A stretch of DNA of 64,000 nucleotides from positions 186,001 through 250,000 of the forward strand of contig JBFOME010000002.1 of the NCBI GenBank assembly GCA_040830705.1, read 5' to 3'. Made by a program: the position numbers and the translations under genes. This stretch comes from Ruegeria_C sp040830705 (GTDB taxonomy: Bacteria; Pseudomonadota; Alphaproteobacteria; Rhodobacterales; Rhodobacteraceae). Shown piece by piece: positions 43,658-52,826 of this stretch. A model generated the notes under the pieces. It was given only the letters and a program-made list of their open reading frames with translations, made no database searches and was not told the origin of the DNA. Position 1 is the stretch's first letter, and every line of letters starts with the position of its first letter.

Positions 43658-44239
43658 ATGGTAGGTCCTGAAGAAGTACTGAGTTATTGGTTAGACGAAA
43701 TCGGTGAAGACGGGTGGTACCGACAAGACGACGCGCTGGATCAGCAGATTCGTGACAAGTTCTTGTCCGCCTGGGAGGCCGCATGTGAAGGGCGCTTTGC
43801 CCTGTGGCTGACATATCCCAGCGGCGCACTTGCATACATTATCCTGATGGATCAGTTCCCGCGGAACATGTTCCGGGGCGAGGGACGGGCATTTGCCTCG
43901 GACCGCGCAGCCTTGGCAGCAGCAAAATGCGCGGTGGACAAAGGCTGGGATATGCGGATCGATGAACCCGCACGGCAATTTTTCTACCTGCCGATGATGC
44001 ATTCGGAAAGCCTCTGCGATCAGGAGCGCTGCGTGCGTCTTCTGTGCCAGCGGATGCCCGAAACAGGCGCGTCGAACATGGTGCACGCGCAGGCGCATCG
44101 CGAGATCATCCGTCAGTTTGGCCGGTTTCCCTATCGCAACGAAGCGCTCAGCCGTGAGACAACGCCGCAGGAAATGGCGTTTGTGTCAAACGGCGGTTAC
44201 GGCGCAACCGTTCGCGAATTGCAGTCCGCCGCCGTCTAA
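43658..44239 (+). CDS. DUF924 family protein
   Basis: A 193-residue DUF924 protein, an all-helical family with TPR-like fold and unknown function. Recognisable stretches are PEEVLSYWLDEIGEDGWYRQ, LILMDQFPRNMFRG (as IILMDQFPRNMFRGEGRAFA) and RFPYRNEALSRETTPQE. ATG 43658 is used because GGAG and GAGG precede it; a longer frame begins in the AT-rich promoter area. The stop overlaps the convergent coiled-coil gene by four bases. Confidence 0.87.
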   Translation: MVGPEEVLSYWLDEIGEDGWYRQDDALDQQIRDKFLSAWEAACEGRFALWLTYPSGALAYIILMDQFPRNMFRGEGRAFASDRAALAAAKCAVDKGWDMRIDEPARQFFYLPMMHSESLCDQERCVRLLCQRMPETGASNMVHAQAHREIIRQFGRFPYRNEALSRETTPQEMAFVSNGGYGATVRELQSAAV

Positions 44240-44664
44240 GACGGCGCCGGGACGCAGCCGCGCAGGGTGGTCAGCCGGTCTGCAACAGTGTCCGCTGTTG
44301 TTGCTATGGCTTGGTCAAGCAGTTGGCCAGGCCTGTCTGACAAACCGTCGATCCGCGATCGCGCTTCGCTGAGTTGCGTGCTCAACGCATCCAGCTGGGA
44401 TTGGATTTTGTCCAGCTGTGGCAGATCATCCAGCGATGCTTCCGTGTTCAGCGCCCTGATATCCCCGCGCAACCCGTCCAGTTGCGCTACAATCTCCTGC
44501 ATATCGGCGCGCAGGGGTTGCACCACCTCCACCGTATCCTGAACCGTGTCAGCGATCTGGTTTGCTCGATCGACTGTTTTCCAGGCCAGAAAAAGGCAAA
44601 GCGCCAGCAGGATCAGCGTTGCGTTGAGCAGCGCCAGCACAAGATCTTTCAGTGTTTTAGCCAT
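44236..44664 (-). CDS. Bitopic coiled-coil membrane protein of unknown function
   Basis: A 142-residue protein with one N-terminal membrane helix (LVLALLNATLILLALCLFLA) and a long coiled coil (QLDKIQSQLDALSTQLSEAR). It starts at ATG 44664 behind GGAGG. It resembles generic anchor or scaffold proteins; I recognise no family. It is convergent with the DUF924 gene and divergent from lpd. Confidence 0.7.
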   Translation of the reverse strand: MAKTLKDLVLALLNATLILLALCLFLAWKTVDRANQIADTVQDTVEVVQPLRADMQEIVAQLDGLRGDIRALNTEASLDDLPQLDKIQSQLDALSTQLSEARSRIDGLSDRPGQLLDQAIATTADTVADRLTTLRGCVPAPS

Positions 44665-44801
44665 CTCTCGGGATCCTCCGGCAGCACTACCTTGCAACTC
44701 TGAGGTTAATTTCTAGCCAGCATCCAGCGATGCGTATAGGGTGAATTCCAGCGGATATCCGCGACATAGCCCCGCGTTGCGTTTTCTTTTCCCAAGGGTT
44801 G

Positions 44802-44830
44802 TTGATGCTTCGCAAAAAGTAGTTTAATGC
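44802..44830 (+). promoter_or_regulatory. Probable lpd promoter
   Basis: TTGATG (44802-44807) and TAATGC (44825-44830) with 17 bases between. The -10 region lies inside the palindrome at 44820-44837, so a bound protein would block RNA polymerase. Confidence 0.5.
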
Positions 44831-44837
44831 TAAACTA
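44820..44837. promoter_or_regulatory. Palindromic operator upstream of lpd, same as at pdhA
   Basis: TAGTTTAATGCTAAACTA has perfect 7-bp arms around ATGC. It ends 30 bases before the lpd ATG. The core differs from the pdhA site by one base in the centre. It is probably a repressor site overlapping the -10 region. Confidence 0.75.
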
Positions 44838-44867
44838 AATTTCACGGACCGGCGCCGAGAGGGAAAC

Positions 44868-46262
44868 ATGGCTGCACAATCCTTTGATCTGATCGTAATT
44901 GGCTCGGGCCCTGGTGGCTATGTGGCCGCCATTCGCGCCGCCCAACTGGGGCTCAAGACCTGCGTGGTCGAGCGCGAGCATCTGGGTGGCATCTGCCTGA
45001 ACTGGGGCTGCATCCCGACAAAGGCGCTGCTGCGGACCTCCGAAGTGTTCCACCTGATGGAGCGCGCCAAGGAGTTTGGCCTGTCTGCGGACAAGATCGG
45101 CTATGATCTGGACGCAGTCGTGCAGCGTTCGCGCGGGGTCGCCAAACAGCTTAGCGGCGGGGTCGGACACCTGCTGAAGAAGAACAAAGTGACTGTGGTG
45201 ATGGGCGAGGCCTCGATCCCCGCCAAGGGCAAGGTCAGCGTCAAGACCGAGAAGGGTAACGACGAGCTGACCGCCAAGAACATCATCGTCGCCACCGGTG
45301 CGCGAGCGCGCGAATTGCCGGGGCTTGAGGCGGATGGCGATCTGGTCTGGACTTACAAGCACGCGCTGCTGCCGCCGCGTATGCCCAAAAAACTGTTGGT
45401 CATTGGATCGGGCGCAATCGGCATCGAATTTGCGAGCTTCTACAACACGTTGGGTGCAGACACGACTGTCGTTGAGGTAATGGATCGGGTGCTGCCCGTC
45501 GAAGATGCCGAGATCAGCGCCTTCGCCAAAAAGGCCTTTGAGAAACAGGGCATGAAGATCATGGAAAAGTCCATGGTCAAGCAGCTTGATCGCGCCAAGG
45601 GCAAGGTCACCGCGCATATCGAAGCGGGCGGGAAGGTCACAAAGCACGAGTTTGACACGGTGATTTCCGCTGTGGGCATTGTAGGCAATGTCGAAGGGCT
45701 GGGGCTGGAGGCCTTGGGCGTCAAAATCGACCGCACCCATGTCATCACCGATGAGTTCTGCCGCACAGGCGTCGATGGGGTCTATGCCATCGGCGACATC
45801 GCGGGCGCGCCTTGGCTGGCACATAAAGCCTCCCATGAAGGTGTCATGGTGGCTGAACTGATCGCAGGCAAACACGCGCACCCTGTAAAGCCGGAAAGCA
45901 TCGCCGGTTGCACCTATTGCCAGCCGCAGGTGGCCTCCGTCGGTTATTCCGAGGCCAAGGCCAAGGAACTGGGCTATGAGATCAAGGTGGGCCGCTTCCC
46001 CTTCATCGGTAACGGCAAGGCGATCGCTCTGGGTGAGCCTTCGGGTCTGATCAAGACAGTGTTCGACGCAAAGACCGGCGAGCTATTGGGCGCGCATATG
46101 GTAGGCGCCGAAGTGACCGAGTTGATCCAGGGCTATGTGGTGGGCCGTCAGCTGGAGACCACCGAAGAAGACCTGATGCAAACCGTGTTCCCGCATCCGA
46201 CGCTCAGCGAAATGATGCATGAAAGCGTGCTTGATGCCTACGGGCAGGTCATCCACATGTAG
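44868..46262 (+). CDS. lpd: Dihydrolipoyl dehydrogenase (E3)
   Basis: FAD enzyme that reoxidises dihydrolipoyl groups of the 2-oxoacid dehydrogenases. It has 464 residues: FAD motif IGSGPGGYVAAIRAAQLG, redox disulphide GGICLNWGCIPTKALL, NAD motif VIGSGAIGIEFASFYNTLG and the C-terminal dimer motif HPTLSEMMHES. It stands alone, 16 kb from pdhA, yet shares its upstream palindrome, which suggests it is the E3 of the pyruvate complex. Confidence 0.95.
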   Translation: MAAQSFDLIVIGSGPGGYVAAIRAAQLGLKTCVVEREHLGGICLNWGCIPTKALLRTSEVFHLMERAKEFGLSADKIGYDLDAVVQRSRGVAKQLSGGVGHLLKKNKVTVVMGEASIPAKGKVSVKTEKGNDELTAKNIIVATGARARELPGLEADGDLVWTYKHALLPPRMPKKLLVIGSGAIGIEFASFYNTLGADTTVVEVMDRVLPVEDAEISAFAKKAFEKQGMKIMEKSMVKQLDRAKGKVTAHIEAGGKVTKHEFDTVISAVGIVGNVEGLGLEALGVKIDRTHVITDEFCRTGVDGVYAIGDIAGAPWLAHKASHEGVMVAELIAGKHAHPVKPESIAGCTYCQPQVASVGYSEAKAKELGYEIKVGRFPFIGNGKAIALGEPSGLIKTVFDAKTGELLGAHMVGAEVTELIQGYVVGRQLETTEEDLMQTVFPHPTLSEMMHESVLDAYGQVIHM

Positions 46263-46286
46263 TTTCTGCTAAGTTTGGAAATCAGA

Positions 46287-46315
46287 GGCTGGGCAATCAT
46301 TTGCCCGGCCTTTTT
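46287..46315 (+). terminator. Intrinsic terminator after lpd
   Basis: GGCTGGGCAA (46287-46296) and TTGCCCGGCC (46301-46310) form a stem with one G-T pair, followed by TTTTT. Confidence 0.9.
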
Positions 46316-46425
46316 CATGTCAGGTCACTGCATCGATAAGTGCGAATGCAGCCGTGCTGCCGTCAGTACCTGCTGGACCTTGTTCGGGGTGCCTGTTTAA
46401 GTCGCGGCGAACCCGATGGAATGCC

Positions 46426-46998
46426 ATGTCCAGCCTGAACAGAATCGTGATGAACCGATCCAGCAAGGCGCTGATCCGGAACCTGCAGCCAGAGCGGCTG
46501 CGGGCGGCTGAGATATCGGGCAAATGGGGGCGGCAATTTCCGTTTCGATCCTATGTGAATTTCCGCTATCCGGCGCATGATATCTGCAAGGGCCCGGTTC
46601 TGGACAAGGCGGGGCAGCCGCGCCGGTTCGATCTGGTGCTGGCCAATCAGGTCTGGGAACATTTGGACCGACCTTACGAGGCGACGCTGAACGTGATCGA
46701 GATGTTGAAGCCGGGAGGGCATTTCTGGCTGGCCGTTCCATTCTTCATCCCGTTTCATGCCGCGCCCCACGACAATTCGCGCTGGTCGGCGCGGGGCTTG
46801 CGGAACCTGCTGACCGAATGCGGCTTTGCAGCGGATCAGATCGAAGCCCATCAATGGGGCAACCGCGCGGCAGCGCTGCGCAATCTGGAACCCGAATGGC
46901 CCCCACAATATGACCCAGAGAGCGATTCACTGGACAATGATCCGGAGTTTCCGATCTGCGCCTGGGCGCTGGCCAGAAAGACATCTCATGACGATTGA
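46426..46998 (+). CDS. SAM-dependent methyltransferase-like protein
   Basis: A 190-residue protein carrying the later half of a class I methyltransferase domain: DLVLANQVWEHLDRPYEATL and IEMLKPGGHFWLAVPFF. The glycine-rich SAM-binding motif I expected at the N-terminus is not evident, so binding may be atypical or the protein degenerate. ATG 46426 is used. Its stop overlaps the ATG of the next MFS gene, so they are translated together. The substrate is unknown. Confidence 0.75.
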   Translation: MSSLNRIVMNRSSKALIRNLQPERLRAAEISGKWGRQFPFRSYVNFRYPAHDICKGPVLDKAGQPRRFDLVLANQVWEHLDRPYEATLNVIEMLKPGGHFWLAVPFFIPFHAAPHDNSRWSARGLRNLLTECGFAADQIEAHQWGNRAAALRNLEPEWPPQYDPESDSLDNDPEFPICAWALARKTSHDD

Positions 46999-48151
46999 CC
47001 GGACCCGCTGGGGCCTGATCCTGCTAATCTGGGTGGCGGGTCTGGGCGCGGCTGCGCAATATGGCAAGATCAGCGTGGTCTTCTACCGGATGGAGACGCT
47101 GTTTCCCGGTGTCGGCCATTGGTTGGGATTTACCGTCTCGATGGTCGCGGTTCTAGGGATTGTCTTTGGCATCGTGACTGGTGCTGTCGTGGCCGCGATC
47201 GGGTTCCGCCGGGCACTGGTGGGGGCACTTTGGATCGGGGCGGCGATGTCAGGCTTGCAGGCGCTGGACCTGCCGTTCGGGTTGTTTCTGCTGACCCGTG
47301 CCGTTGAGGGGCTGTCGCATCTCGGGCTCGTCGTGGCGGCTCCCACATTAATCGCGCAGATCAGTAGCGAGCAGCACCGGGGCGCGGCAATGACGCTCTG
47401 GGGCACGTTTTTTGGCGTGTCTTTCACGGTGCTGGCTTGGCTGGGCTTGCCGCTGGTCGATCGGTACGGAGTGCTGAGCCTGTTTGCCGCCCACGGGGCG
47501 ATCATGGCGGCACTGGCCGTGATCCTGCATATGGCGCTGCGCAGCGTGCCCGCATTGCCGCGTCAACCTATGCCGCGATTCTCTGAGCTTCCAGGGCTAC
47601 ACTTGACCATTTACCGCTCCCCCTGGATGAGTGCGCCCGCTGCGGGTTGGTTGTTCTACACCGCGTGTTTCGTGTCGATCCTGACCGTGATCCCGCCCTT
47701 CATCGCGCCCGAATGGCGCGGGTTCGTGGTAGGGGCCATGCCGCTGGCCAGTATCGTGTCATCCATGAGCATCGGCGTAATGCTTCTGCGCTATCTGCAG
47801 GCCGTGCAGGTGGTGCAGCTGGGCTTTGGCCTGAGCGCGGCGAGCATGGTCTGGCTCTGGATGATGCCGGGCGATCCGCTTGCCTGCGTTGTGCTGGCGG
47901 CGTCGATGGGATTGATCCAGGGTGCCAGCTTTGCCGCCATCCCGCAGCTAAACGCTACCGTGGTCAACCGGGCCTATGCGCAGGGCGCGCTGGCACAGAC
48001 CGGAAATCTGGGCAACGGCATCGGCACGCCGCTAATGGTCACCCTGCTGGCGCTGTCGGGCTATTCAGCGATGGCGGGGGCGGTCACCTTGCTGTTCCTC
48101 TCGGGATTACTGGTGCATCTATTACTGGCACGTCTGCGTGCCGCTGGGTGA
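46988..48151 (+). CDS. MFS transporter
   Basis: A 387-residue major facilitator with about 12 hydrophobic helices (WGLILLIWVAGLGAAAQYGK, HWLGFTVSMVAVLGIVFGIV). Residues around LIAQISSEQHRGAAMTLWGT resemble the CynX/NimT group of transporters, but the substrate is not clear. Its start overlaps the methyltransferase gene by 11 bases. The stop is 80 bases from uvrA, with the LexA box between. Confidence 0.82.
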   Translation: MTIDRTRWGLILLIWVAGLGAAAQYGKISVVFYRMETLFPGVGHWLGFTVSMVAVLGIVFGIVTGAVVAAIGFRRALVGALWIGAAMSGLQALDLPFGLFLLTRAVEGLSHLGLVVAAPTLIAQISSEQHRGAAMTLWGTFFGVSFTVLAWLGLPLVDRYGVLSLFAAHGAIMAALAVILHMALRSVPALPRQPMPRFSELPGLHLTIYRSPWMSAPAAGWLFYTACFVSILTVIPPFIAPEWRGFVVGAMPLASIVSSMSIGVMLLRYLQAVQVVQLGFGLSAASMVWLWMMPGDPLACVVLAASMGLIQGASFAAIPQLNATVVNRAYAQGALAQTGNLGNGIGTPLMVTLLALSGYSAMAGAVTLLFLSGLLVHLLLARLRAAG

Positions 48152-48152
48152 T

Positions 48153-48167
48153 GTTCCTGTAACGTTC
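48153..48167 (+). promoter_or_regulatory. LexA (SOS) box before uvrA
   Basis: GTTCCTGTAACGTTC matches the alphaproteobacterial LexA site GTTC-N7-GTTC exactly. It lies 63-78 bases before the uvrA start, so uvrA is expected to be induced by DNA damage. Confidence 0.8.
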
Positions 48168-48230
48168 TTATTTTTTTGTTGGAGACTCAGACGCGGTTCA
48201 CTATGTGTTAACCGGTGAACCGAGGGCATG

Positions 48231-51089
48231 ATGGCTGAGCTGAAAAATATCGAGGTGCGCGGCGCGCGCGAGCACAATCTCAAAAGCATCGACGTGGATA
48301 TTCCGCGCGATCAGTTTGTGGTGATCACCGGGCTGTCTGGCTCGGGGAAATCCTCGCTGGCATTTGATACGGTCTATGCCGAAGGGCAGCGGCGCTATGT
48401 CGAGTCGCTTAGCGCCTATGCCCGCCAATTCCTTGATATGATGGAAAAACCGGATGTGGACCATATCAGTGGTCTTAGCCCGGCGATCTCCATCGAACAG
48501 AAGACGACTTCGAAAAACCCGCGTTCGACCGTCGGCACCGTGACAGAGATCTACGACTATCTGCGCCTGCTTTTCGCCCGTGCGGGCACGCCCTATAGCC
48601 CCGCCACCGGTCTGCCCATCGAGGCGCAGCAGGTGCAGGACATGGTCGACCGGATCATGACCATGGAGGAGGGCACGCGCGGCTATCTGCTGGCCCCCAT
48701 CGTGCGCGACCGCAAGGGGGAGTACAAAAAAGAGTTTCTGGAGCTGCGCAAGCAGGGCTTTCAACGCGTGAAAGTCGACGGGGAATTCTATGAGTTGGAC
48801 GAACCGCCGACGCTGGACAAGAAATTCCGCCACGATATCGACGTGGTGGTCGATCGTCTGGTGGTACGTGAAGGAATGGAAACCCGGCTGGCCGATAGCC
48901 TGCGTACCGCGCTGGATCTGGCCGATGGAATCGCCATTCTGGAAACCGCGCCGAAAGAGGGGGACCCGGAGCGGATCACCTTCTCCGAGAATTTCGCTTG
49001 CCCGGTCAGCGGCTTTACCATTCCCGAGATCGAACCGCGGCTCTTTTCCTTCAACGCGCCTTTCGGGGCCTGCCCGGATTGTGACGGGCTTGGAGTGGAA
49101 CTGTTCTTTGATGAACGGCTCGTGGTGCCCGATCAAAGCCTCAAGGTCTATGACGGCGCGCTGGCGCCCTGGCGCAAGGGCAAGTCGCCCTATTTCCTGC
49201 AGACCATCGAGGCCATCGCGCGGCATTATGAATTCGACAAGAACGCCAAGTGGAAGGACCTGCCTGCGCATGTGCAGCAGGTCTTCCTCTATGGGTCTGG
49301 TGATGATGAAATCCCCTTCCGCTACGACGAGGGCGGCCGGGTCTATCAGGTCACGCGGGTGTTCGAGGGGGTGATCCCCAATATGGAGCGCCGCTATCGC
49401 GAGACAGACTCGAACTGGATTCGCGAGGAGTTCGAGCGTTACCAGAACAACCGCCCCTGCGGCACCTGCGAAGGCTACCGCCTGCGCCCCGAGGCACTGG
49501 CGGTGAAGATCGCGGGCCTGCATGTGGGGCAGGTGGTGCAGATGTCTATCCGCCAGGCGCTGGCCTGGATCGAGGATGTGCCGAACCATTTGTCAGTCCA
49601 GAAACAGGAGATCGCGCGCGCCATCGTCAAGGAAATCCGCGAACGTCTCGGGTTCCTGAATAATGTGGGATTGGAATACCTTACACTGTCGCGTTCAAGT
49701 GGAACGCTCAGTGGTGGCGAAAGCCAACGTATTCGATTGGCCAGCCAGATCGGCTCGGGTCTGACCGGGGTACTCTATGTGCTGGACGAACCCTCGATCG
49801 GGCTTCATCAGCGCGACAATGACCGGCTGTTAGGCACGCTCAAGAACCTGCGCGATCAGGGCAATACAGTGATTGTGGTCGAACATGACGAAGAGGCTAT
49901 CCGCGCGGCGGACTACGTCTTTGACATCGGCCCTGGTGCCGGTGTGCATGGCGGGCAGGTGGTCAGCCATGGCACACCGGATGTGGTTGCGGCGGATGCG
50001 GCCTCGATCACCGGACAATACCTGTCGGGGACGCGCGAGATCGCGGTGCCTGCCAAGCGCCGCAAGGGCAACAAGAAGAAGGTCAAGGTGGTGGGCGCCA
50101 CCGGTAACAACCTCAAGAATGTCACCGCCGAGTTCCCGCTGGCCAAGTTTGTCTGCGTCACCGGTGTCTCGGGCGGGGGCAAGTCGACGCTGACCATCGA
50201 GACGCTGTTCAAGACCGCCTCGATGCGTCTGAACGGCGCGCGGCAGACGCCCGCACCCTGCGAGACGATCAAGGGGCTGGAGCATCTGGACAAGGTGATC
50301 GACATCGACCAGCGGCCCATCGGGCGGACACCGCGTTCGAATCCAGCCACTTACACCGGGGCTTTCACCCCGATCCGTGACTGGTTCGCCGGTCTACCCG
50401 AGGCCAAGGCGCGCGGCTACAAGCCAGGCCGCTTCAGCTTCAACGTCAAGGGCGGACGTTGCGAGGCCTGTCAGGGGGACGGCGTTATCAAGATCGAGAT
50501 GCACTTCCTACCCGACGTCTACGTGACCTGCGAAACCTGCAAAGGTGCGCGATATAACCGCGAGACTTTGGAGATCAAGTTCAAGGGCAAGAGCATCGCC
50601 GATGTGCTTGATATGACCGTGGAAGACGCGCAGGAATTCTTCAAGGCGGTGCCGTCGATCCGTGACAAGATGGACGCGCTGGCGCGTGTGGGCTTGGGCT
50701 ATATCAAGGTGGGTCAGCAGGCTACGACACTGTCGGGCGGCGAGGCGCAGCGGGTGAAGCTGTCGAAAGAGCTCAGCAAGCGGTCCACTGGCCGCACGCT
50801 TTATATCCTCGACGAGCCGACCACGGGTCTGCATTTCGAAGATGTTCGTAAGCTATTGGAAGTACTGCATGAACTGGTTGATCAGGGCAACACGGTTGTG
50901 GTGATTGAACACAATCTCGACGTCATCAAGACCGCCGACTGGATCATAGATATTGGCCCAGAAGGCGGCGATGGCGGCGGTGAGATTGTCGCGACCGGCA
51001 CGCCGGAACAGGTCGTCGAAGAGCCGCGCAGCCATACCGGTCATTATCTGAAGCAGATGCTTGACCCGCAGGCGGTGGCCGCTGAATAG
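48231..51089 (+). CDS. uvrA: Excinuclease ABC subunit A
   Basis: Damage-recognition ATPase of nucleotide-excision repair, 952 residues, normal for UvrA. It has two ABC modules with Walker A motifs GLSGSGKSSLAFDT and GVSGGGKSTLTIET, signature motifs LSGGESQRIRLASQIG and LSGGEAQRVKLSKEL, and zinc modules with C-x2-C pairs (CPDCDGLG, CGTCEGYR, CEACQGDG and CETCKGAR). ATG 48231 is preferred over the adjoining ATG 48228 because of spacing from the GAGGG site. A LexA box precedes it. Confidence 0.97.
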   Translation: MAELKNIEVRGAREHNLKSIDVDIPRDQFVVITGLSGSGKSSLAFDTVYAEGQRRYVESLSAYARQFLDMMEKPDVDHISGLSPAISIEQKTTSKNPRSTVGTVTEIYDYLRLLFARAGTPYSPATGLPIEAQQVQDMVDRIMTMEEGTRGYLLAPIVRDRKGEYKKEFLELRKQGFQRVKVDGEFYELDEPPTLDKKFRHDIDVVVDRLVVREGMETRLADSLRTALDLADGIAILETAPKEGDPERITFSENFACPVSGFTIPEIEPRLFSFNAPFGACPDCDGLGVELFFDERLVVPDQSLKVYDGALAPWRKGKSPYFLQTIEAIARHYEFDKNAKWKDLPAHVQQVFLYGSGDDEIPFRYDEGGRVYQVTRVFEGVIPNMERRYRETDSNWIREEFERYQNNRPCGTCEGYRLRPEALAVKIAGLHVGQVVQMSIRQALAWIEDVPNHLSVQKQEIARAIVKEIRERLGFLNNVGLEYLTLSRSSGTLSGGESQRIRLASQIGSGLTGVLYVLDEPSIGLHQRDNDRLLGTLKNLRDQGNTVIVVEHDEEAIRAADYVFDIGPGAGVHGGQVVSHGTPDVVAADAASITGQYLSGTREIAVPAKRRKGNKKKVKVVGATGNNLKNVTAEFPLAKFVCVTGVSGGGKSTLTIETLFKTASMRLNGARQTPAPCETIKGLEHLDKVIDIDQRPIGRTPRSNPATYTGAFTPIRDWFAGLPEAKARGYKPGRFSFNVKGGRCEACQGDGVIKIEMHFLPDVYVTCETCKGARYNRETLEIKFKGKSIADVLDMTVEDAQEFFKAVPSIRDKMDALARVGLGYIKVGQQATTLSGGEAQRVKLSKELSKRSTGRTLYILDEPTTGLHFEDVRKLLEVLHELVDQGNTVVVIEHNLDVIKTADWIIDIGPEGGDGGGEIVATGTPEQVVEEPRSHTGHYLKQMLDPQAVAAE

Positions 51090-51114
51090 CCCGCGCCCCA
51101 GCAAGGAGAAGGCC

Positions 51115-51948
51115 ATGCGCGCCGAGCAGGAGGCGATCGAACGTCTGCGGCCCCTGCGCGACCTTCCTGATGGTATCGTCGAACATCGTCAGGGGCCGTT
51201 TGGGCAGATCATAGTGGCGAAACAGGGGGATGAGCTGTTTCTGGTATTCTGCCCGGATGGTGTGCCCCTCAGCAATGACGCCCTGAGCGGGGTTATGTCA
51301 CGGATTGATCTTGGAAATCCGCTTGTTCTGACCGGTGCCTATACGCAGGCGATGTTGCTTTGCCTGGCCATTCATCGGTCGCCGAAACAGGCCTATGTCA
51401 TGGGCGGCGGCGGAGGGCGCGTGCCGATGGTGTTGGAGGCCTTGATCGAAGACCTCACCGTCCAAAGCTCCGAGATCGACCGAGATGTGATTGATCTGTC
51501 GCGAAAGTACTTCGGGCTGCGCGATGGATCGCGTCATCAGATCACCTGTGTTGACGGGAAAACGCATCTGACGGGGCAGCCCGACGGCTGCTTTGATCAC
51601 ATCTATCTCGATTGTTTTGCGGCGGATGGTTTTGTGCCTGAGGGGCTGACAACAACCGACTTCTTTCGGATGTGTGCGCAAAAACTCCGCGCGGGTGGCG
51701 TGATCTGTATGAACACCGTCGATCGTGACCCCTCTTTTGCTGCACAAAAAGAGAGGTTTGCGACGGTTTTTCCGAACGCCTGGCAGGTGGAGCTTGACGG
51801 GACGTATGTCCTGTTTGGCCGCAGCGCAGGTGCGTCGCAGGCAATTGATCCGGTTGAGGCTGCCAATGCCGTGCAGGCGGAGCTTCCACTGGGCTTCGAT
51901 TTGTCGGACTACGCCCGTCGCATGACGTTGCTGGCGAGCGTGGGGTAG
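51115..51948 (+). CDS. Spermidine synthase-like methyltransferase-fold protein
   Basis: A 277-residue protein with the spermidine-synthase/fused methyltransferase fold: nucleotide loop VMGGGGGRVPMVLEAL, acidic loop SSEIDRDVIDLSRKYFGL and DHIYLDCFAADGF. Spermidine synthases use decarboxylated SAM; whether this one aminopropylates or methylates cannot be decided. AAGGAG lies before ATG 51115. It follows uvrA by 25 bases and may be co-transcribed. Confidence 0.8.
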   Translation: MRAEQEAIERLRPLRDLPDGIVEHRQGPFGQIIVAKQGDELFLVFCPDGVPLSNDALSGVMSRIDLGNPLVLTGAYTQAMLLCLAIHRSPKQAYVMGGGGGRVPMVLEALIEDLTVQSSEIDRDVIDLSRKYFGLRDGSRHQITCVDGKTHLTGQPDGCFDHIYLDCFAADGFVPEGLTTTDFFRMCAQKLRAGGVICMNTVDRDPSFAAQKERFATVFPNAWQVELDGTYVLFGRSAGASQAIDPVEAANAVQAELPLGFDLSDYARRMTLLASVG

Positions 51949-51953
51949 CGGGC

Positions 51954-52826
51954 TTATCCGCGACCGCGCCCTTCGAACCTTGGCAGCATCGCCGAAAAAT
52001 CGCGGCCTTTGCCATCTTCGTTTTCGACAAACTGCGCATAGAGCATCTCGGCCAGCATCCCCATAGGCGTGTCCGCGTTAGCGCTTTCGGCGGCCTGCTG
52101 GCTTAGCCGCAGGTCCTTGAGCATAAGTTCGGCGGCGAAACCGGGCTGGTAGTCATTGTCAGAGGGGGATTGTGGGCCGACGCCCGGCGCGGGGCAATAG
52201 GCGTTCATGGTCCAGCTATATCCCGACGAGGTGCTGACCACATCGAACATCTTTTGCCGGTCCAGTCCGAGCTTGTCTGCCAAGGCGAAGGCCTCGCAGG
52301 TGGCGATCATCGTGACGCCCAGGATCATGTTGTTGCAGATCTTGGCGGCCTGTCCGGCGCCCGCCTCGCCGCAATGCACGGCCTTTTGTCCCATGATCTC
52401 AAGAAGCGGCGCGGCCTTGGCGAAGGCCTCCTCAGACCCGCCCGCCATGAAGGTGAGCGTGCCCGCGCTGGCGCCGCCAACGCCACCCGAAACCGGTGCA
52501 TCGACAAAGAGCAACCCGGCGTGGCTAGCCTGCGCGGCCACTGCGCGGGCGCTTTCCACATCGACCGTAGAGCAGTCGACGAGGGCCGTTCCGGGTTCCA
52601 TCACAGGGATGATTTCTTCGGCCACGCTGCGCAGGATCGCGCCATTCGGCAGCATGGTGATCACCACATCCGCCCCCATGACCGCATCGCTGGCGGTCTC
52701 GACCATGATCGCGCCTTCGACATTGATCGCGGCAGTGTCAAACCCGTGCAATTGATGCCCGGCCTTAACCAGATTGGCCGCCATAGGGGCACCCATATTG
52801 CCCAGGCCGATAAATCCGATTCTCAT
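51954..52826 (-). CDS. mmsB: 3-hydroxyisobutyrate dehydrogenase
   Basis: A 290-residue NAD-dependent dehydrogenase oxidising 3-hydroxyisobutyrate in valine breakdown. It shows the Rossmann motif GFIGLGNMGAPMAANL, the signature DAPVSGGVGGASAGTLTFMA and the catalytic Lys in GQAAKICNNMILG. It overlaps the upstream CoA hydrolase gene at the stop/start junction (ATGA) and is the last gene of the valine cluster. Confidence 0.94.
   Translation of the reverse strand: MRIGFIGLGNMGAPMAANLVKAGHQLHGFDTAAINVEGAIMVETASDAVMGADVVITMLPNGAILRSVAEEIIPVMEPGTALVDCSTVDVESARAVAAQASHAGLLFVDAPVSGGVGGASAGTLTFMAGGSEEAFAKAAPLLEIMGQKAVHCGEAGAGQAAKICNNMILGVTMIATCEAFALADKLGLDRQKMFDVVSTSSGYSWTMNAYCPAPGVGPQSPSDNDYQPGFAAELMLKDLRLSQQAAESANADTPMGMLAEMLYAQFVENEDGKGRDFSAMLPRFEGRGRG

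Noticed and set aside
48201..49589. 462-codon minus-strand ORF opposite uvrA
   Set aside because: Shadow of the conserved UvrA ATPase domain.
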